Positions 1 to 10,375 are shown, counted from the stretch's first letter. The stretch: DNA of 64,000 nucleotides from Achatina immaculata (GCA_009760885.1 CM019718.1:25022133-25086132), one strand, 5' to 3'. Notes: generated by a model from the letters alone, not told the origin. Numbers and translations are program-made.

Positions 1-2
1 AC

Positions 3-182
3 AACCCGGTGCTTGTTACTGCTAGCACCAACATCCTTGACCAGCTGTCGTTTGCCGTCCCCGCAGGCGATAGTCAGGCAGCCCCCAAGGCTTTACAAAA
101 TGAAGCAGATGACCACCTAAGAATGGATGTAATGGAGAAACTAAATCAGCTCTCCGCCGCAAACAGGATAGCACTACAATGA
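3..182 (+). CDS. Possible C-terminal coding fragment, unknown protein
   Basis: An open frame runs in from the window edge and stops at a TGA after 59 codons. The residues are varied and not low-complexity (for example NILDQLSFAVPAG near the start and MEKLNQLSAANRIALQ at the end), unlike most open frames here, so it could be the last exon of a host gene or the tail of a mobile-element protein. I do not recognise the family. There is no start codon inside the window and no membrane segment. The frame is short enough to be open by chance. No clear polyadenylation signal follows in the next 300 bases. Confidence 0.3.
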   Translation, partial: NPVLVTASTNILDQLSFAVPAGDSQAAPKALQNEADDHLRMDVMEKLNQLSAANRIALQ

Positions 183-571
183 ATCCCTACAAAACTGTGG
201 CATTACAGGAAAAGATAGACTAGCAAAGGTACGGACAAAGAGGGAACAATTCAGGCACAGATTATCGCAAAAAAGGAAGTGAAAACACTAGTTAAAGGAA
301 ATGCCAAAACACCTGGAAGCAGAGGACAAATAGCAGATACACAGAGGACCCTATACTAAGACTAAACAAACAACAAACCACGAACTTCAGGTTCTAATAC
401 GGACACTTAAGCTGCTGCAATGCCTGAATGGCAGTGAACTAGTGCACATTACTACTGATACTGTTGATTAGTCTTCTTGTGGGGTACAATTTTCATTTAC
501 AGAAATTTCTTCTTGTTGTTGGTGCTAATAGATCAGAATGTATGATCTAATTAAACAGCCTAATTTCCTAA
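183..571. other. Unassigned A-rich intergenic stretch
   Basis: No gene, RNA or repeat is recognised. The right part may be a decayed upstream piece of the LINE end that follows, but the similarity is too weak to claim. Confidence 0.4.
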
Positions 572-875
572 TAACTAGTGAAGAATGTATAAGAAGAGCT
601 GGAGAGTCAAAAAATCTTGTCAAAAAATATGAGACAGACAATGTATTTTCATAGGACATGCACTGAGAAGAGGGGGCATAGAAAATATTATAACAACAGG
701 AAAAATAGAAGAAAGAAGATCAAGAGGAAGTCCAAGAGAAATGATATTGGACAGTCTGACGGGATGATGTGAGAAGAGATCACCAACTGAGCTGATGGCC
801 TGCATGAAGGATCGTGTACTATGAAGAAGCATAATAGCCAACGCCAGTCGGCACGGCACATGATGATGATGATGA
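572..875 (+). mobile_element. LINE 3' end, RTE-like family 2, with GAT tail
   Basis: The 5'-truncated 3' end of a non-LTR retrotransposon. Broken frames still read as the C-terminal region after the reverse transcriptase: a FIGHA-like segment, a RRGGIENI segment, a GRPREMILDSL-like segment and a closing SRHGT, followed by a GAT-repeat tail at 861-875. It closely matches the better copy at 43400-44317. The antisense frame over it is a shadow. Point changes and stops show it is dead. Confidence 0.8.
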
Positions 876-1123
876 ATTTCCTCTGCTAAACACTAGGAAA
901 ATTCAACAAGAACTCCCAGGCACACAACTCCACAGAAGAATACTCAGATACGACAACTTGACTAAACTTGGCAGTCTTTCGACATAAACAAATTTGTCAA
1001 ACAGTGACAGTTCCAACAAAGTCTGTAGTTTTATATCAGACATCACAATTTTATCAATGGATAGAACGAAGGCGACATTGTGAGGATGAATAAACATCAC
1101 TGCCACAAGGCAGGAAATATACA

Positions 1124-1270
1124 GGGTGTTCCATAAGTAACTGAGCGCTAACCCAGTATTGATTCCGGTATCGTAGTAATATCTTAATGTATCTACCTGC
1201 CGCAGTCATTAAGATATCACTACGATACCGGAATCGATACGGTGTATCGTGCAGTTATTTTCCATACGCA
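1124..1270. mobile_element. Mariner-type snapback MITE
   Basis: Bases 1161-1189 pair with 1207-1235 with one mismatch over 29, around a 17-bp spacer. A weaker inverted match extends outward toward both ends. The left end, CAGGGTGTTCCATAAG, resembles terminal inverted repeats of mariner elements. No coding sequence is present, so it would be non-autonomous. It abuts the TSD of the next element. Confidence 0.6.
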
Positions 1271-1284
1271 CTGTAGAATACAAT
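1271..1284 (+). repeat. Left TSD of the tRNA-SINE
   Basis: CTGTAGAATACAAT occurs here and again at 1560-1573, exactly bordering the SINE. Confidence 0.85.
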
Positions 1285-1559
1285 AAAATAAGAGAACAAA
1301 TTTTGTAGGATTAGACCTAGAAAAAATAGGGGTGCTAGTTGGCTAAGTCGATAGTACGCTGTCCTCTCGTGGCTAGACGGCTGCTCGTCCTACCGGAGTC
1401 CGTGTTCGAATCCCAGGTAATTCTCTTGTGATTTTTCTTTCTCTCACGTCTCACTAAAGTGCTTTGTCTAGGATTTTTTCGAGGTCTAATCCTACAAAAT
1501 TTGTTCTCTTACTTTACCGTACCAAAGCCTCGTAGTTTCCTATTTATATAAAATTGTTC
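1285..1559 (+). mobile_element. tRNA-derived SINE with internal inverted arms
   Basis: This 275-bp element has a 14-bp TSD on each side. It contains a tRNA-like pol III promoter: an A box (TGGCTAAGTCGA, 1340-1351) and a B box (TGTTCGAATCC, 1403-1413), spaced as in tRNAs with a long variable arm. Bases 1289-1326 are the reverse complement of 1474-1511 with one mismatch in 38, so the tRNA-like part is enclosed by inverted arms, which is odd for a SINE. The 3' end is AT-rich (TATAAAATTG) and not poly-A. Related copies lie at 60605-60735 and 63155-63784. It is not a functional tRNA gene. Confidence 0.85.
1340..1413 (+). promoter_or_regulatory. Pol III internal promoter (A and B boxes) of the SINE
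   Basis: TGGCTAAGTCGA and TGTTCGAATCC fit the tRNA A-box and B-box consensus with at most one mismatch each. Activity is not shown. Confidence 0.7.
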
Positions 1560-1573
1560 CTGTAGAATACAAT
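1560..1573 (+). repeat. Right TSD of the tRNA-SINE
   Basis: A perfect 14-bp repeat of 1271-1284. Confidence 0.85.
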
Positions 1574-2139
1574 GAGAACTAGTTTGCCATGTGGGAACAG
1601 AGCCATGTATGACAATAAGGAAAAAAAAACAACTCACATACTAACAATTCAATTCACAATGAATATAACTTCATTTCCAAAAATACCACATGACAATTCC
1701 GCCAATGGTGACCATTACTCTTATAACTATTTCAACATTCTAACTGAAATTCTAACAAACTTGCAAGTTTGTCCTAAAAAGGACAAAATTCCCAAAACTA
1801 CGTAATAACAAGGTCAAAATGAATAACTCCAACTATTTCCTTGACCTGACTACATCTCAAAACAACCCCCACCCCCGGAAAACAAAACAAAACTGGAGTA
1901 ACTCAAAACACTGACTATCACATGACTACTAACTTGACTCTGATATAACTCATGCTCTGATATAACTCATGCTCTGGTAATATCTCATACTTTCAAAAAT
2001 CAGTTTTATAATCTCTGCTACAGCCCCAGCTATCCCTTGATTCTCACTTTCTCCCACGCTATAAACAATCGCATGAATCCCACTACTCATTTTAACCTTG
2101 CTCTATTTTCAGTACAGAATCTCGTTGAGCACTAAATTT
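1574..2139. other. AT-rich stretch with no gene
   Basis: No coding family is recognised. A short tandem repeat (CTGATATAACTCATGCT-like) lies at about 1938-1992. Confidence 0.5.
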
Positions 2140-2372
2140 CTCTTCTTATATCTTATCTTATATCCTTCCCGTGCCGTTAAACGTCACATAGGGCTAGCAA
2201 AGTAGTTCGCCAATTTTTCCTGTCTTCTTTGTTTTCCATCAAGGGATTTTATGCCTGTTAATTTGGCCTCTCTTAACAATATCCTCTTCAGAGTTTCACG
2301 CGGTCTACCTCTTTTTTCTTTGGCCTGTTGCGTTTCACTTGATGGCTTGTTTGGGATAGTTTCTCTGCGAGT
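2140..2372 (-). mobile_element. LINE 3' end, family 3
   Basis: On the minus strand the sequence reads as the C-terminal LINE segment RGRPRETLKR followed by an EAKLTGIKS-like part and a tail of AGATATAAG-type repeats (plus-strand 2140-2170). The same end occurs at 22209-22419, 32562-32805 and 60757-61290. A stretch that reads VERLAEDR in the sister copies is mutated here. It is 5'-truncated and dead. Confidence 0.8.
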
Positions 2373-2825
2373 TTCCGTAACGACATCTTTTTTTCCCATC
2401 TGGGGTCGCCTCTAGATAGGTCCCAGGATAAGGTTGTTAGCCTTATGCCCAACTCCCGGTACAGGATATGTGACAGATCAAGCGGAATTCCGCTGATTTC
2501 TGCATGCCGGCGAGAGCGTTAAGAAACGTCCGCCATCTTGCACGTCACACCAGAAGCTCCTCTAGTAAACTAAATTACTGAAAACTTCTAAATCATTTAT
2601 TACGAGATTTTTTTTTCTAAATTCACGTGAACTGTAAACAGATACTCAAGGGGGGGGGGGGGGAGTACTGCGGGTATTCACACTTTACCTGGTTATGACC
2701 CTTACACTAATGGCTATTCTGCCACACACTGCAGACTCAACGCTCACCTCCACAAGATAAAGGCTGTGGGAACACAGCGTCAAAACCATCCACAACATAC
2801 TACAGACCTGCTTAGAGTCTCCCTA
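2373..2825. other. Intergenic stretch with poly-G run
   Basis: Nothing coding is recognised. A G run lies at about 2650-2663. Bases 2529-2550 hold the reverse complement of an AAGATGGCGG (YY1-like) motif. Confidence 0.4.
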
Positions 2826-3110
2826 TTTAGGCGGCCCGACTCCCTGTTTAGAAAGCTGAACATTAGAAATTAAAAGAAGAAGAAGAAGAAGAAGTGTGGC
2901 TTCACTGACTACAGACATCCCAGAGCTCAGGCATGCTCCCAAGAGAGAGGAACACGCAGGAGAAACTCTTAGGTCCCTACGAAGACCTCCTGCTGATGTC
3001 AGGATTCGTGAAGGCAACCCGATCCCCTGTTTAGAAAGCTGATCATTCGAAAGTAAAAGAAGAAGTGTGGCCTCGATGACTACAAATAATTCAGCTCTCA
3101 ATCGCCCATG
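2826..3110. repeat. Two direct copies of a GAA-tailed repeat
   Basis: CCCTGTTTAGAAAGCTGA, then an AAAAGAAGAAG run, then TGTGGC-TC--TGACTACA, occurs at about 2840 and again at about 3023. This is a diverged tandem duplication of about 180 bp. The GAA runs resemble retroposon tails, but the family is not recognised. Confidence 0.6.
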
Positions 3111-3159
3111 TGAAGCAACTCTATTTATGGTTAAAACGCCACACACACACAAAAAAAAA

Positions 3160-4134
3160 AAATCTGCCTAAATATATTCAGTTCTGAACTCATGCCAACG
3201 TGTTCGGCTTCGACGTGGCCCAATTAATCAGCCCATGACCCTCCTCGCTTAGACAAGTACTAAAGAATCTGTTTTTGCGTGGAAACAGAAACGTAGATGA
3301 TTCAGTAACAGTCATCTTGACTTGATGTGACTCGCTCTGTCCATTCTGATTAACCCAGGCAAGGGGAAATAATTTGTAAACATTAAGGGGGAAATAACTT
3401 GTTTTAAATGCGGTATTGAACTTCAGCGTGCGTTGTACACGAGCGGGAGATTCGCTTGAGGGCAGGTTGTTCCTCCAGTTACGTAACAGAAACGGAAAAC
3501 TGTGTAGTTTTAATAATCGTGTAAGTTCTTTTGCTACATTTGTTCAGCTTTTCGCTTCGTTGAATTTGATACGGACGAATGAATCATATCGTATTTTGTT
3601 ATTCAGCCAATGACAGCGAGGCGAGATATTCTCGGTCACTGGAGTAAATGGGGTGGGGGGGGGGGTATGGGATGAGGGGTAACTCGCCCTCAACACAGTA
3701 TGCTGAGGATCCACTTATACAGCTGGACGGACCAGAGGACGACGGACGGGAATACTGTATATTATGGTGTAGATTTTGTTATACCAATCATACGACATCA
3801 GCACGGGACAGTGTATATAATTATTAGTTGTTATACCATACGTGACAGATAGATAGGTTATTGCGCACAGGAGCGTAGCAACCATATATTTCATGTAAAA
3901 GATACAATTCCTCTCATCATTTTCTATTCATTTGAATAAGAATATACTAGCCTTCGAATCATCATCATCATCATCATCATTGCATGTCACTTCTTTCGGA
4001 GTATAGGAGACGGATAATGCCTTGACACTTGGGATCTTCTAAAAGATGGTGAAAAAAAGAACAAAGAACTTTGCTATGTAGCTAATAGTCTTATAGTATT
4101 TAATTTTGTTTTTATTTTATCGTTGTTATTATTA
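3160..4134. other. Unassigned stretch with short simple repeats
   Basis: No gene family is recognised. It includes two GGGGAAATAA-type motifs near 3360-3400, a G run at about 3652-3664 and a CAT microsatellite at 3960-3982. A 65-codon open frame at 3416-3613 matches nothing I know. Confidence 0.4.
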
Positions 4135-4915
4135 TATATGCAAAATTAAGATATGCAGACGACACAGTTCTTATTGCTAAAAGTGAAGGGGAGCTACATA
4201 CTCTTCTGGACGTCGTGGTTCGTGAAAGTAAAAGTAAAGGTCTCAGCCTGAATAAAGGGAAGACTGAAGTGATTGTCATCTCGAAGAAAAGAATACCACC
4301 AAAATGTAGCATTACCATCGATGGCACAGAACTGAAACAAGTTGATAGATTCAAGTACTTAGGAACGACTATAACAACTGATGGGGATGTCACAACGAAA
4401 TAAAAAGCAGACTTGATCAGGCCAAGTCAGCATTCCAGACAATGAGACACATCTTGTGCAACAGATCCATATCAATGGAAACAAGATTCGGAGTACTTAA
4501 ATGTTACATCGAGCCAATTTTGTTTTATGGATGTGAAGCATGGTCCATGAATAAAAGAGTACAGCGAGAAATGGAGGCTATGGAAATGTGGTTCATAAGA
4601 AGGTTGTTGAAGGTACCATGGACAGCTAAGAAAGCCAACGAAGAAGTCGGCTGGAGTTAAAAGGAAAAGTACAGCAAAGATCAGAGGCAGACAAGCGAGA
4701 TTTTGACATTTTCTGAGAAGAGAAAAATTGGAAGACATTGTGGCAACTGGAAAAATTGAGGGAAGAAGAGACAGAGGAAGACATAGAGAGAAGTTACTGG
4801 ACGGACTGTCAGTGTATGTATGAAGAAAGTCACCGGCGGATCTCATAATCAAGTCTAAAGACAGGGAATTGTGGAGAGAAATGATTGTCATGGCCACACG
4901 GCACGGCATGTGATT
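4135..4915 (+). pseudogene. LINE reverse-transcriptase fragment (RTE-like)
   Basis: A 5'-truncated non-LTR retrotransposon. The frame begins at the catalytic core, with YADD at 4152-4163, followed by an ISKKRIPP segment, the FKYLGTTIT thumb-side motif, CYIEPILFYGCEAW and the MWFIRRLLK segment, and it ends in ATRHGM at about 4910. The frame is broken at about 4400, at about 4660 and beyond, so nothing full-length is made. It is related to the copy at 43400-44317 but more diverged, and it lacks the GAT tail. Confidence 0.85.
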
Positions 4916-4984
4916 TTATCAAGTTTTTTTTTTTCAGACTTTCATCATTAGTTGGTCAGTCTTATCCTATGACTTTGTCAGTGA

Positions 4985-5115
4985 TTGAAAAAGCTAATAA
5001 TGTTGAGTGATTTACACGACTTGAAAAGTTAGTAATGTAGAGTGATTTACACGATTTAAAAAGTTAGTAATGTTGAATGATTTACATAACTTGAAAAGTT
5101 AGTAATGTTAAGTGA
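4985..5115. repeat. Minisatellite, ~36-bp unit, about 3.5 copies
   Basis: Units built on AAAAGTTAGTAATGTTGAGT followed by GATTTACACGA-TTG, with point differences between copies. Confidence 0.8.
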
Positions 5116-5794
5116 TTTACGTGATTTGAACTAGAATTTGCTTGTCCAGCGCAGGCAGTTTTTGTGGTAGTTGTGGTGTAGTAATCTCGAGCAATTTATC
5201 CCAACCATCTGGAGCACGTCCGCCAAATGCCTGCACCCTTCTGTGAGTTTACTAAGCTGGGACTGTTTAATAAGGGTTTGCTATTATAAAGTTATGTTAT
5301 TTTTGTTGCCATGTTTAACTCAATGCGAATATAACTATGGGTATGTGGTTATTGGTAGTTGATGTGCACCACTTGGGGATGAGCTAGAGTGATTTCATAG
5401 TGTGGTTTTGTTCCGTGGTGAGAAATTTGTAATTTGAAACTGCTGTAAACGCTAAAAATAGGCATTGCGTCACGCTGTGGCGGAACATGGCGGCAGTGTT
5501 GCTTGATTAGAAAAGCCGTGAATGTGAGTGTTATTCGGTGGCGTTAGGTATACTGTAATTACAGGTGAAGATTGATGATACACGTCTCTATAGGATAAGG
5601 AATGCGCTCACCTGACCTAGATTTTGATATCACCAGTCGTTTTTGTTTTTTTTCAGGAGCGCTACTTAAAGATAGGACTGTTTTGTTTCGTTTCGTTCTT
5701 TTGTTATATTTTGTTTTGTTTTGTGTTGTTTTATTTTGTTTTAAATCAAACTGAAATTGTTTCGCAAGAATAATTTTTTTGTCCATTTTATGGG
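5116..5794. other. Intergenic stretch
   Basis: No gene family is recognised. AACATGGCGGCAGTG near 5486 resembles a YY1/Kozak-type motif, but the frame it opens closes after eight codons. A T-rich TTTTGTT repeat runs at about 5636-5745. Confidence 0.4.
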
Positions 5795-5885
5795 TTTGTT
5801 GCCTAGTGTCTGGAGATTATTGGGTCCAAGTTATTAGCACGTTTAGCCAGTCCCAGTCGTCTGTTGTCTAGTGTCCAAAGACTTG
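5795..5885 (+). repeat. Dispersed repeat, copy 1
   Basis: GTCTGGAGATTATTGGGTCC through CCAGTCCCAGTCGTCTGTTG is found again, diverged, at 8790-8915. The family is unknown. Confidence 0.6.
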
Positions 5886-6101
5886 GGTTTCGCTAATTAA
5901 ATCTTTTACCCAGGTAAGTGGCATGCTGCCCAATGCTTTGGAAACCATAGTGACCGTTTTCTCCTATTCCAAGTGCAACGAATGAACCTAGGTAGCGGTG
6001 GGTTGTCGTGACTTTGCGTATGTCAAGTGACCGCAATAAACTCTGGGCTGCTACCTTTGTGGTGAAAACTGCAAAGTCCGTCTTCCAAACAGTTTCTACG
6101 C

Positions 6102-6260
6102 CAAGTAAGTCAGTCATTTGGATGTCCATTGCGGAGCTTTGCCTCCCTGACAGCTCTCCTGTAGGTCTCTCGGCTGTAAGCAAGATGCCCTGCTGCTGGT
6201 GCATTCATTTGCAGATTATCAACGATGCCTTGCAGCCATCTTCGCCTTGGTTCTATGTTG
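6102..6260 (-). mobile_element. LINE 3' end, RTE family 1
   Basis: The minus strand matches the last ~150 bp of the near-complete RTE at 24006-27363: the CGAAGATGGCTGCAAG region through GGACAT-CAAATGACTGAC. Only the far 3' end survives. Confidence 0.8.
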
Positions 6261-6890
6261 CTGTTGGTTACGCCAAGACGGGGAATAATTGTAGGACAGG
6301 GTCTTGAATAAATATGGCCGGCTATCCGTAACTTTGCTACATCTCGAATACAAATATCTAAGTATCAAACTTACAACATTCCCTCATTGGTATTCCCCAG
6401 GATGAGTATTTTATTTACGATACTTTGTCCCGGATATTTACAAGTACGAGGATCCATTAAACCATAAAAGTTAAGTGTACCAGTTCCTGACAAACTTTGA
6501 ATTATGGCCGTGGCATATCGATTCAAACATCGGCCAAACAAGACAAGTATGGAAGGCTGGCGATCAAAGTGCTGTACCATGTCATAACAAGGCCGTAACT
6601 AAATTCGTCATCGCCGTATTAATTACATTAGTCTTTGTGAGTCAATAGCAACACGCTTTTGGCATGTTTGTTATCCCGAACAGATACTGGGCTTCAATAG
6701 GAGGAAAGCTGGGCTTTTGCACGGTAATAAATTAATTGATGGTAATAGTTATATAGTTCCTTCCATCAAATAAATGTGAGATTAGTTTTTTTTTATGGTT
6801 TTGCCTTCCTTCATGTTTCTATAATGTGTTTTGTTTCTATACCTCTTTTCTCATATGTATAAAGAACCTAGGAAATAAAAAAAAAAAATC
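6261..6890. other. Intergenic stretch
   Basis: No feature is recognised. It is AT-rich toward the right end, with a poly-A run at about 6878-6889 just outside the mariner end. Confidence 0.4.
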
Positions 6891-6894
6891 TTCG

Positions 6895-7932
6895 ACAAGG
6901 TGTGTTCAAAGAAAAAAGGAAAAAGAGCGAACTTTTGCTATAAAGACATAAGTGCTCATTTGACAACATTGTAACTACTAAAGAAGTATTCCCTTCTACT
7001 GGCAATACACCGTTTCCAAAGTTTCTCCCATTGTTGAAATGCTTCATGGAGCGCACTTTCTGTGATGGCGCGTATTACTCTTATCGCATTTTCCTGAATC
7101 TCCTCTGTAGTTTGGAAATGACGTCCTTTCAAATTGATTTTATGTTTGGAAAACATGGAAAAGTCTACTGGGGCTAATTTAGGAGAATAGGGTGGATGAG
7201 GCACAATGGATGGCTGATGTTGTGCCAGATAAATGCTGAGGAGGAGCGATGCAACATCCAAGTCTGGTCTTTCCACGAGTCAGGCCTCTTCCTTCCTCAC
7301 AACATCCATCAAACGCGCTAAAAATTTCTAGTACAACTGTTTACCAACTGACAACGTGGCACTAATTTATAGAGGACAATGCCTTTGCGGAAAACAAAAC
7401 AAAACAAAACAAAACCGTGATCTTTGACCGACTCATCCCGCCTTTTTTGGTCAAGGACACCTTTTACATACTGCAAAGACTTCATCTTGGTTTCATCATC
7501 ATACTCATAAACCCACGTGTCATCTTCTGTTATGATGTTCTTAAGAAAGTTTCCATGACACGGACAAGCAGTTCCTGACTGACATCGTCACTAAACAAAT
7601 GCAGTAGACATTTTTTGTACAGACTTGATGCTTCTGAAGTTTTTCGGTCAAACTTTGATGGCAAGACCCTATGCTGATGCCCGTTTATGCAACAACTTCT
7701 TAGACAGTTAAGCGACGATTTCCAGGAATCACAAAAAGAACTCTCTCGACAAGGTCATCGTCTGTTGATGTGGAAGGTCATCCACGCCTGTGATCTTCAC
7801 CTACGGACGTTCTGCCTTCTTTAGAGCGCTTAAACCACTTACAGCGCTGCGCTCGGCTCATACGTTCCTCCCTGTATACTCGATTAAGCAATTGCCATGT
7901 TACTGTAAAACTGTTACCAGATTTGCAGCTAA

Positions 7933-7945
<13 letters not shown>
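6895..7945 (-). pseudogene. Mariner transposase pseudogene
   Basis: On the minus strand, pieces of a mariner (Tc1/mariner, DD34D) transposase can be followed in order. An N-terminal helix-turn-helix part has SRAQRCKWFKRSKEGRTSV (about 7790-7870) and then a GWPSTST-like segment. After stops and frameshifts the catalytic C-terminus follows, with HPPYSPKLAPVDF and the end segment EKLWKRCIASRREYF (6956-7276). The third catalytic Asp of the family motif YSPDLAP is a Lys here. A mariner-like terminal sequence, ACAAGGTGTGTTCAAAG, lies at 6895-6911. The N-terminal start and the other terminal repeat are lost in a TC/AC microsatellite. The size (~1 kb) fits a ~340-residue transposase. It is dead. Confidence 0.85.
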
Positions 7946-7983
<38 letters not shown>

Positions 7984-8000
7984 ACACACACACACACATC
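7928..8000. repeat. (TC)n(AC)n microsatellite
   Basis: Pure TC then AC dinucleotide runs, sitting where the mariner N-terminus should continue. Confidence 0.95.
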
Positions 8001-8296
8001 TTAAAGCTCCTTCGTTGTCACTTTGTCGCTAATCAGATTTAGCGGATGTAGCTCGACGACTAATGGGCACAGAGGAAGGGGACAATTGGCAATTTGCTAT
8101 CAAGATCTGTCACTAGGTGGGCGTAGTAGCCGCACCACGCACTCTATGTTGGTTGGCACCGTATTTAAAAAGTTCGTACATGTTTGTCAGTAGCATCAGT
8201 GTTCAAAGTCAGTCTGGAGTGGTTTCTTTGTCACTGATTTTATTTTGTAACGTTGCTATCGTCATGGGACAACATATTCCACGTCCTTCATACAAG

Positions 8297-8450
8297 GTTA
8301 ATTTATATGTACAAAAATGAAGTCCCGCGAAAGGGCATTCCAGCGCTCCCGGAGCTGAGGTCTACTGGATAAGCGCTTCTGCGCCCTACGAGGATAATTT
8401 ATTTGTACAAAAAGGGACCCTTCAAAGGGCAATAGAACGCTCCGCTGGCG
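8297..8450. repeat. Diverged direct repeat, ~95-bp period
   Basis: AATTTATATGTACAAAAA-G followed by AAAGGGCA and a GCGCTCC-like end occurs at about 8299 and again at about 8396. The origin is unknown. Confidence 0.5.
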
Positions 8451-9064
8451 TCTGCGCCCTAGATCTAAGTCTTGCTGGTCTTTTGGTGATGCGGGTTCAA
8501 TTTATAGGATCTGCTGGTACTGCGGAGTTAGCTTTCCAGGAAATGATACACTAGCAAAGTTCTTGTTAGAAGCGCGGGATGAACAGAGACAAACAATGGT
8601 TATCTTCTCATTTGCCCCCCTGGTGTTATCCCAAGAGTCAAGTTTCTAACTATGACCTCATCATCACAATGGACACATCGACCCCCAGCTCATCTGATCT
8701 GACCAGAACATTCTGACAGCTGAAGCGTGACATATAATTATAGTAAGGGACAGTGTGACTTTATTTCGCTGCTTGTCAGTGCAGACCAGATAATACGGAG
8801 ATTACTGGGTACAAGCTATTAGATCATTTGGCAAGTCTAAGTTGGCCATTGTCTGGAGGTTATTAGGTCCAGTCTACTGGCTCATTTGGTCAGTCCCAGT
8901 CGTCTGTTGCCTATTTATTCTGACATACAATGACCAATGCATGCCACAATCAAAATAAAATGTATATATGAAGATCATTGATACATAGTGTTTTGTGAAG
9001 AGACATCAAATTCATGTCGACAACTGCCACAATAGCTTTCGAGCGAGTAGTAATTGTTAAAATG
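8451..9064. other. Intergenic stretch with one dispersed repeat
   Basis: No gene is recognised. Bases 8790-8915 hold copy 2 of the repeat described at 5795, itself in two partial tandem pieces. Confidence 0.45.
8790..8915 (+). repeat. Dispersed repeat, copy 2
   Basis: GTCTGGAGGTTATTAGGTCC through CAGTCCCAGTCGTCTGTTGC matches 5795-5885. A shortened extra unit precedes it. Confidence 0.6.
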
Positions 9065-9410
9065 TACACAATGATTACAGACAGAAAATTCATGAATACA
9101 CGTAGAAAAAATCACGATTCAAACAGAGAATACCTGGTTGTAAATAATCATATTTGCAAGCAGAAAAAAAATCATGATTAAAGCAGAAAATACCTGATCG
9201 TAAAACATAACAATCATATTTGTAAGTTGAAAATTCGTATGACTATTAACAGAATTTATGACTGGAAATAGAAAACTCAAGACTTCAAGCAGACCATTCA
9301 TGATTTAAAACAATAAATCACATCTGCCAGCAGTAAATTCATTTGATTATTAGCAGAATTCATGACTGGAAATAAAAAAATCATGATCACAAGAATTCAT
9401 GATTGGCCAG
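9065..9410. repeat. Old degenerate tandem repeat
   Basis: Recurring short blocks (GCAGAAAATACCTG, AATCATGATTAAAG, AGAATTCATGA-TGG) at irregular ~50-60 bp spacing look like a decayed tandem array. No coding content. Confidence 0.5.
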
Positions 9411-9839
9411 TATAATACCGAACGTAATCAAGAATGTATTTTTCTTGAAAGCAGAAATGTTAATGAATGCTTCAGAATCTTTCTACGCCATAAATTTATC
9501 ACCGGTTTCTGCTGAGCTTGTATGTCTCAGCACACGAAGACACAGGATCACGTCACAACTGTCTTACATTGATCAGTGTTTGTGAAACTAATATTAGGTT
9601 CGACAGAGAAAGGTGAGAGTTTTCAATATGTAATAGACTGAACACCGTCAGGGTTTCCCTGCCGGACGCTGTACTTGCAAATCGGGTCAAGCTAGGCTAA
9701 TAGCGTGATGATGTAGTAAACGCAGTCACTTGAGGTATTTTGTCCTTTGTCCAGGCTAGTTACAAGGACGGTTTATAAACTTTGCCCTTCAGAAATCCTT
9801 GTTGTGCTCTTCTGAGAACTGGACCTTTGCTAGTTGCCC
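9411..9839. other. Intergenic stretch
   Basis: Nothing is recognised apart from a short palindrome, CGTCAGGGTTTCCCTGCCGG, near 9647. Confidence 0.4.
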
Positions 9840-9857
9840 ATTTCCCATAGTCGTAGC

Positions 9858-10000
9858 AGAGAGTGAGGGGGGAGAGAGAGAGAGAGGAGGGAAGGAGACG
9901 GGACAAGGAGAGAAGGAGGGAGGGAGGAAGAGAGAGAGGGAGAGAATGGGAGAAAGAGTGGGAGAGACAGTTGGAAAGAGAAGGGAGAGAGGCACACTGA
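9858..10000. repeat. GA-rich purine tract
   Basis: An imperfect run of GAGA, GGGA and GGAA blocks. The open frames on both strands here are by-products of low complexity. Confidence 0.85.
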
Positions 10001-10084
10001 CTGAGAGACGAAATTCTAAACTAGAAATCAACAGAGCATAACCTCAAAGTAGTTTATAGTGAGAGGGTATTTCCCTTCTATCTT

Positions 10085-10375
10085 CAACTCTTACATTCAT
10101 CATCATCATCATCGCCTTTCTCTCCATTGAGAGCACAGGCTATGGATAAAGGCTCTCCAATTATCCCTGTTCTTGGAATTATTCTCTGCTTCCTTCCATG
10201 TGTATCCCTTGTCTCTGAGCACTGTTATAATTTCTCTTCTTCAAGTAAGTCTAGGTCTTCCTTGTTTTCTATTTCCTTGAGTATTCCATGTCAGTGCCTG
10301 TCTTGCTATGCTGGTGTCGTGTTTCCTCAGAGTGTGGCCAATCCACCTCCATTTCCTAGACATGATTTGTAGGTT
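10085..10375 (-). mobile_element. LINE 3' end with GAT tail, family 7
   Basis: On the minus strand the sequence translates to a typical LINE C-terminus: RKWRWIGHTLRKHD, then QALTWNTQG, KQGRPRL, a stop, then a GYTWKEAE-like segment and NWRAFIHSLC. A GAT-repeat tail lies at plus-strand 10096-10111. It is 5'-truncated with at least one internal stop. Confidence 0.8.

Noticed and set aside
1330..1420. Functional tRNA gene
   Set aside because: A and B boxes are present, but the sequence sits inside a TSD-flanked SINE with repeated copies, and a cloverleaf with a credible acceptor stem was not apparent.
2529..2550. YY1-like motif as a promoter
   Set aside because: A single short motif with no nearby gene. 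Such motifs occur by chance and also within repeats (48061, 50558).
5486..5512. AACATGGCGGCAGTG as a host gene start
   Set aside because: It looks like a YY1/Kozak-type start, but the frame ends after eight codons, and no continuation through a plausible intron could be judged.
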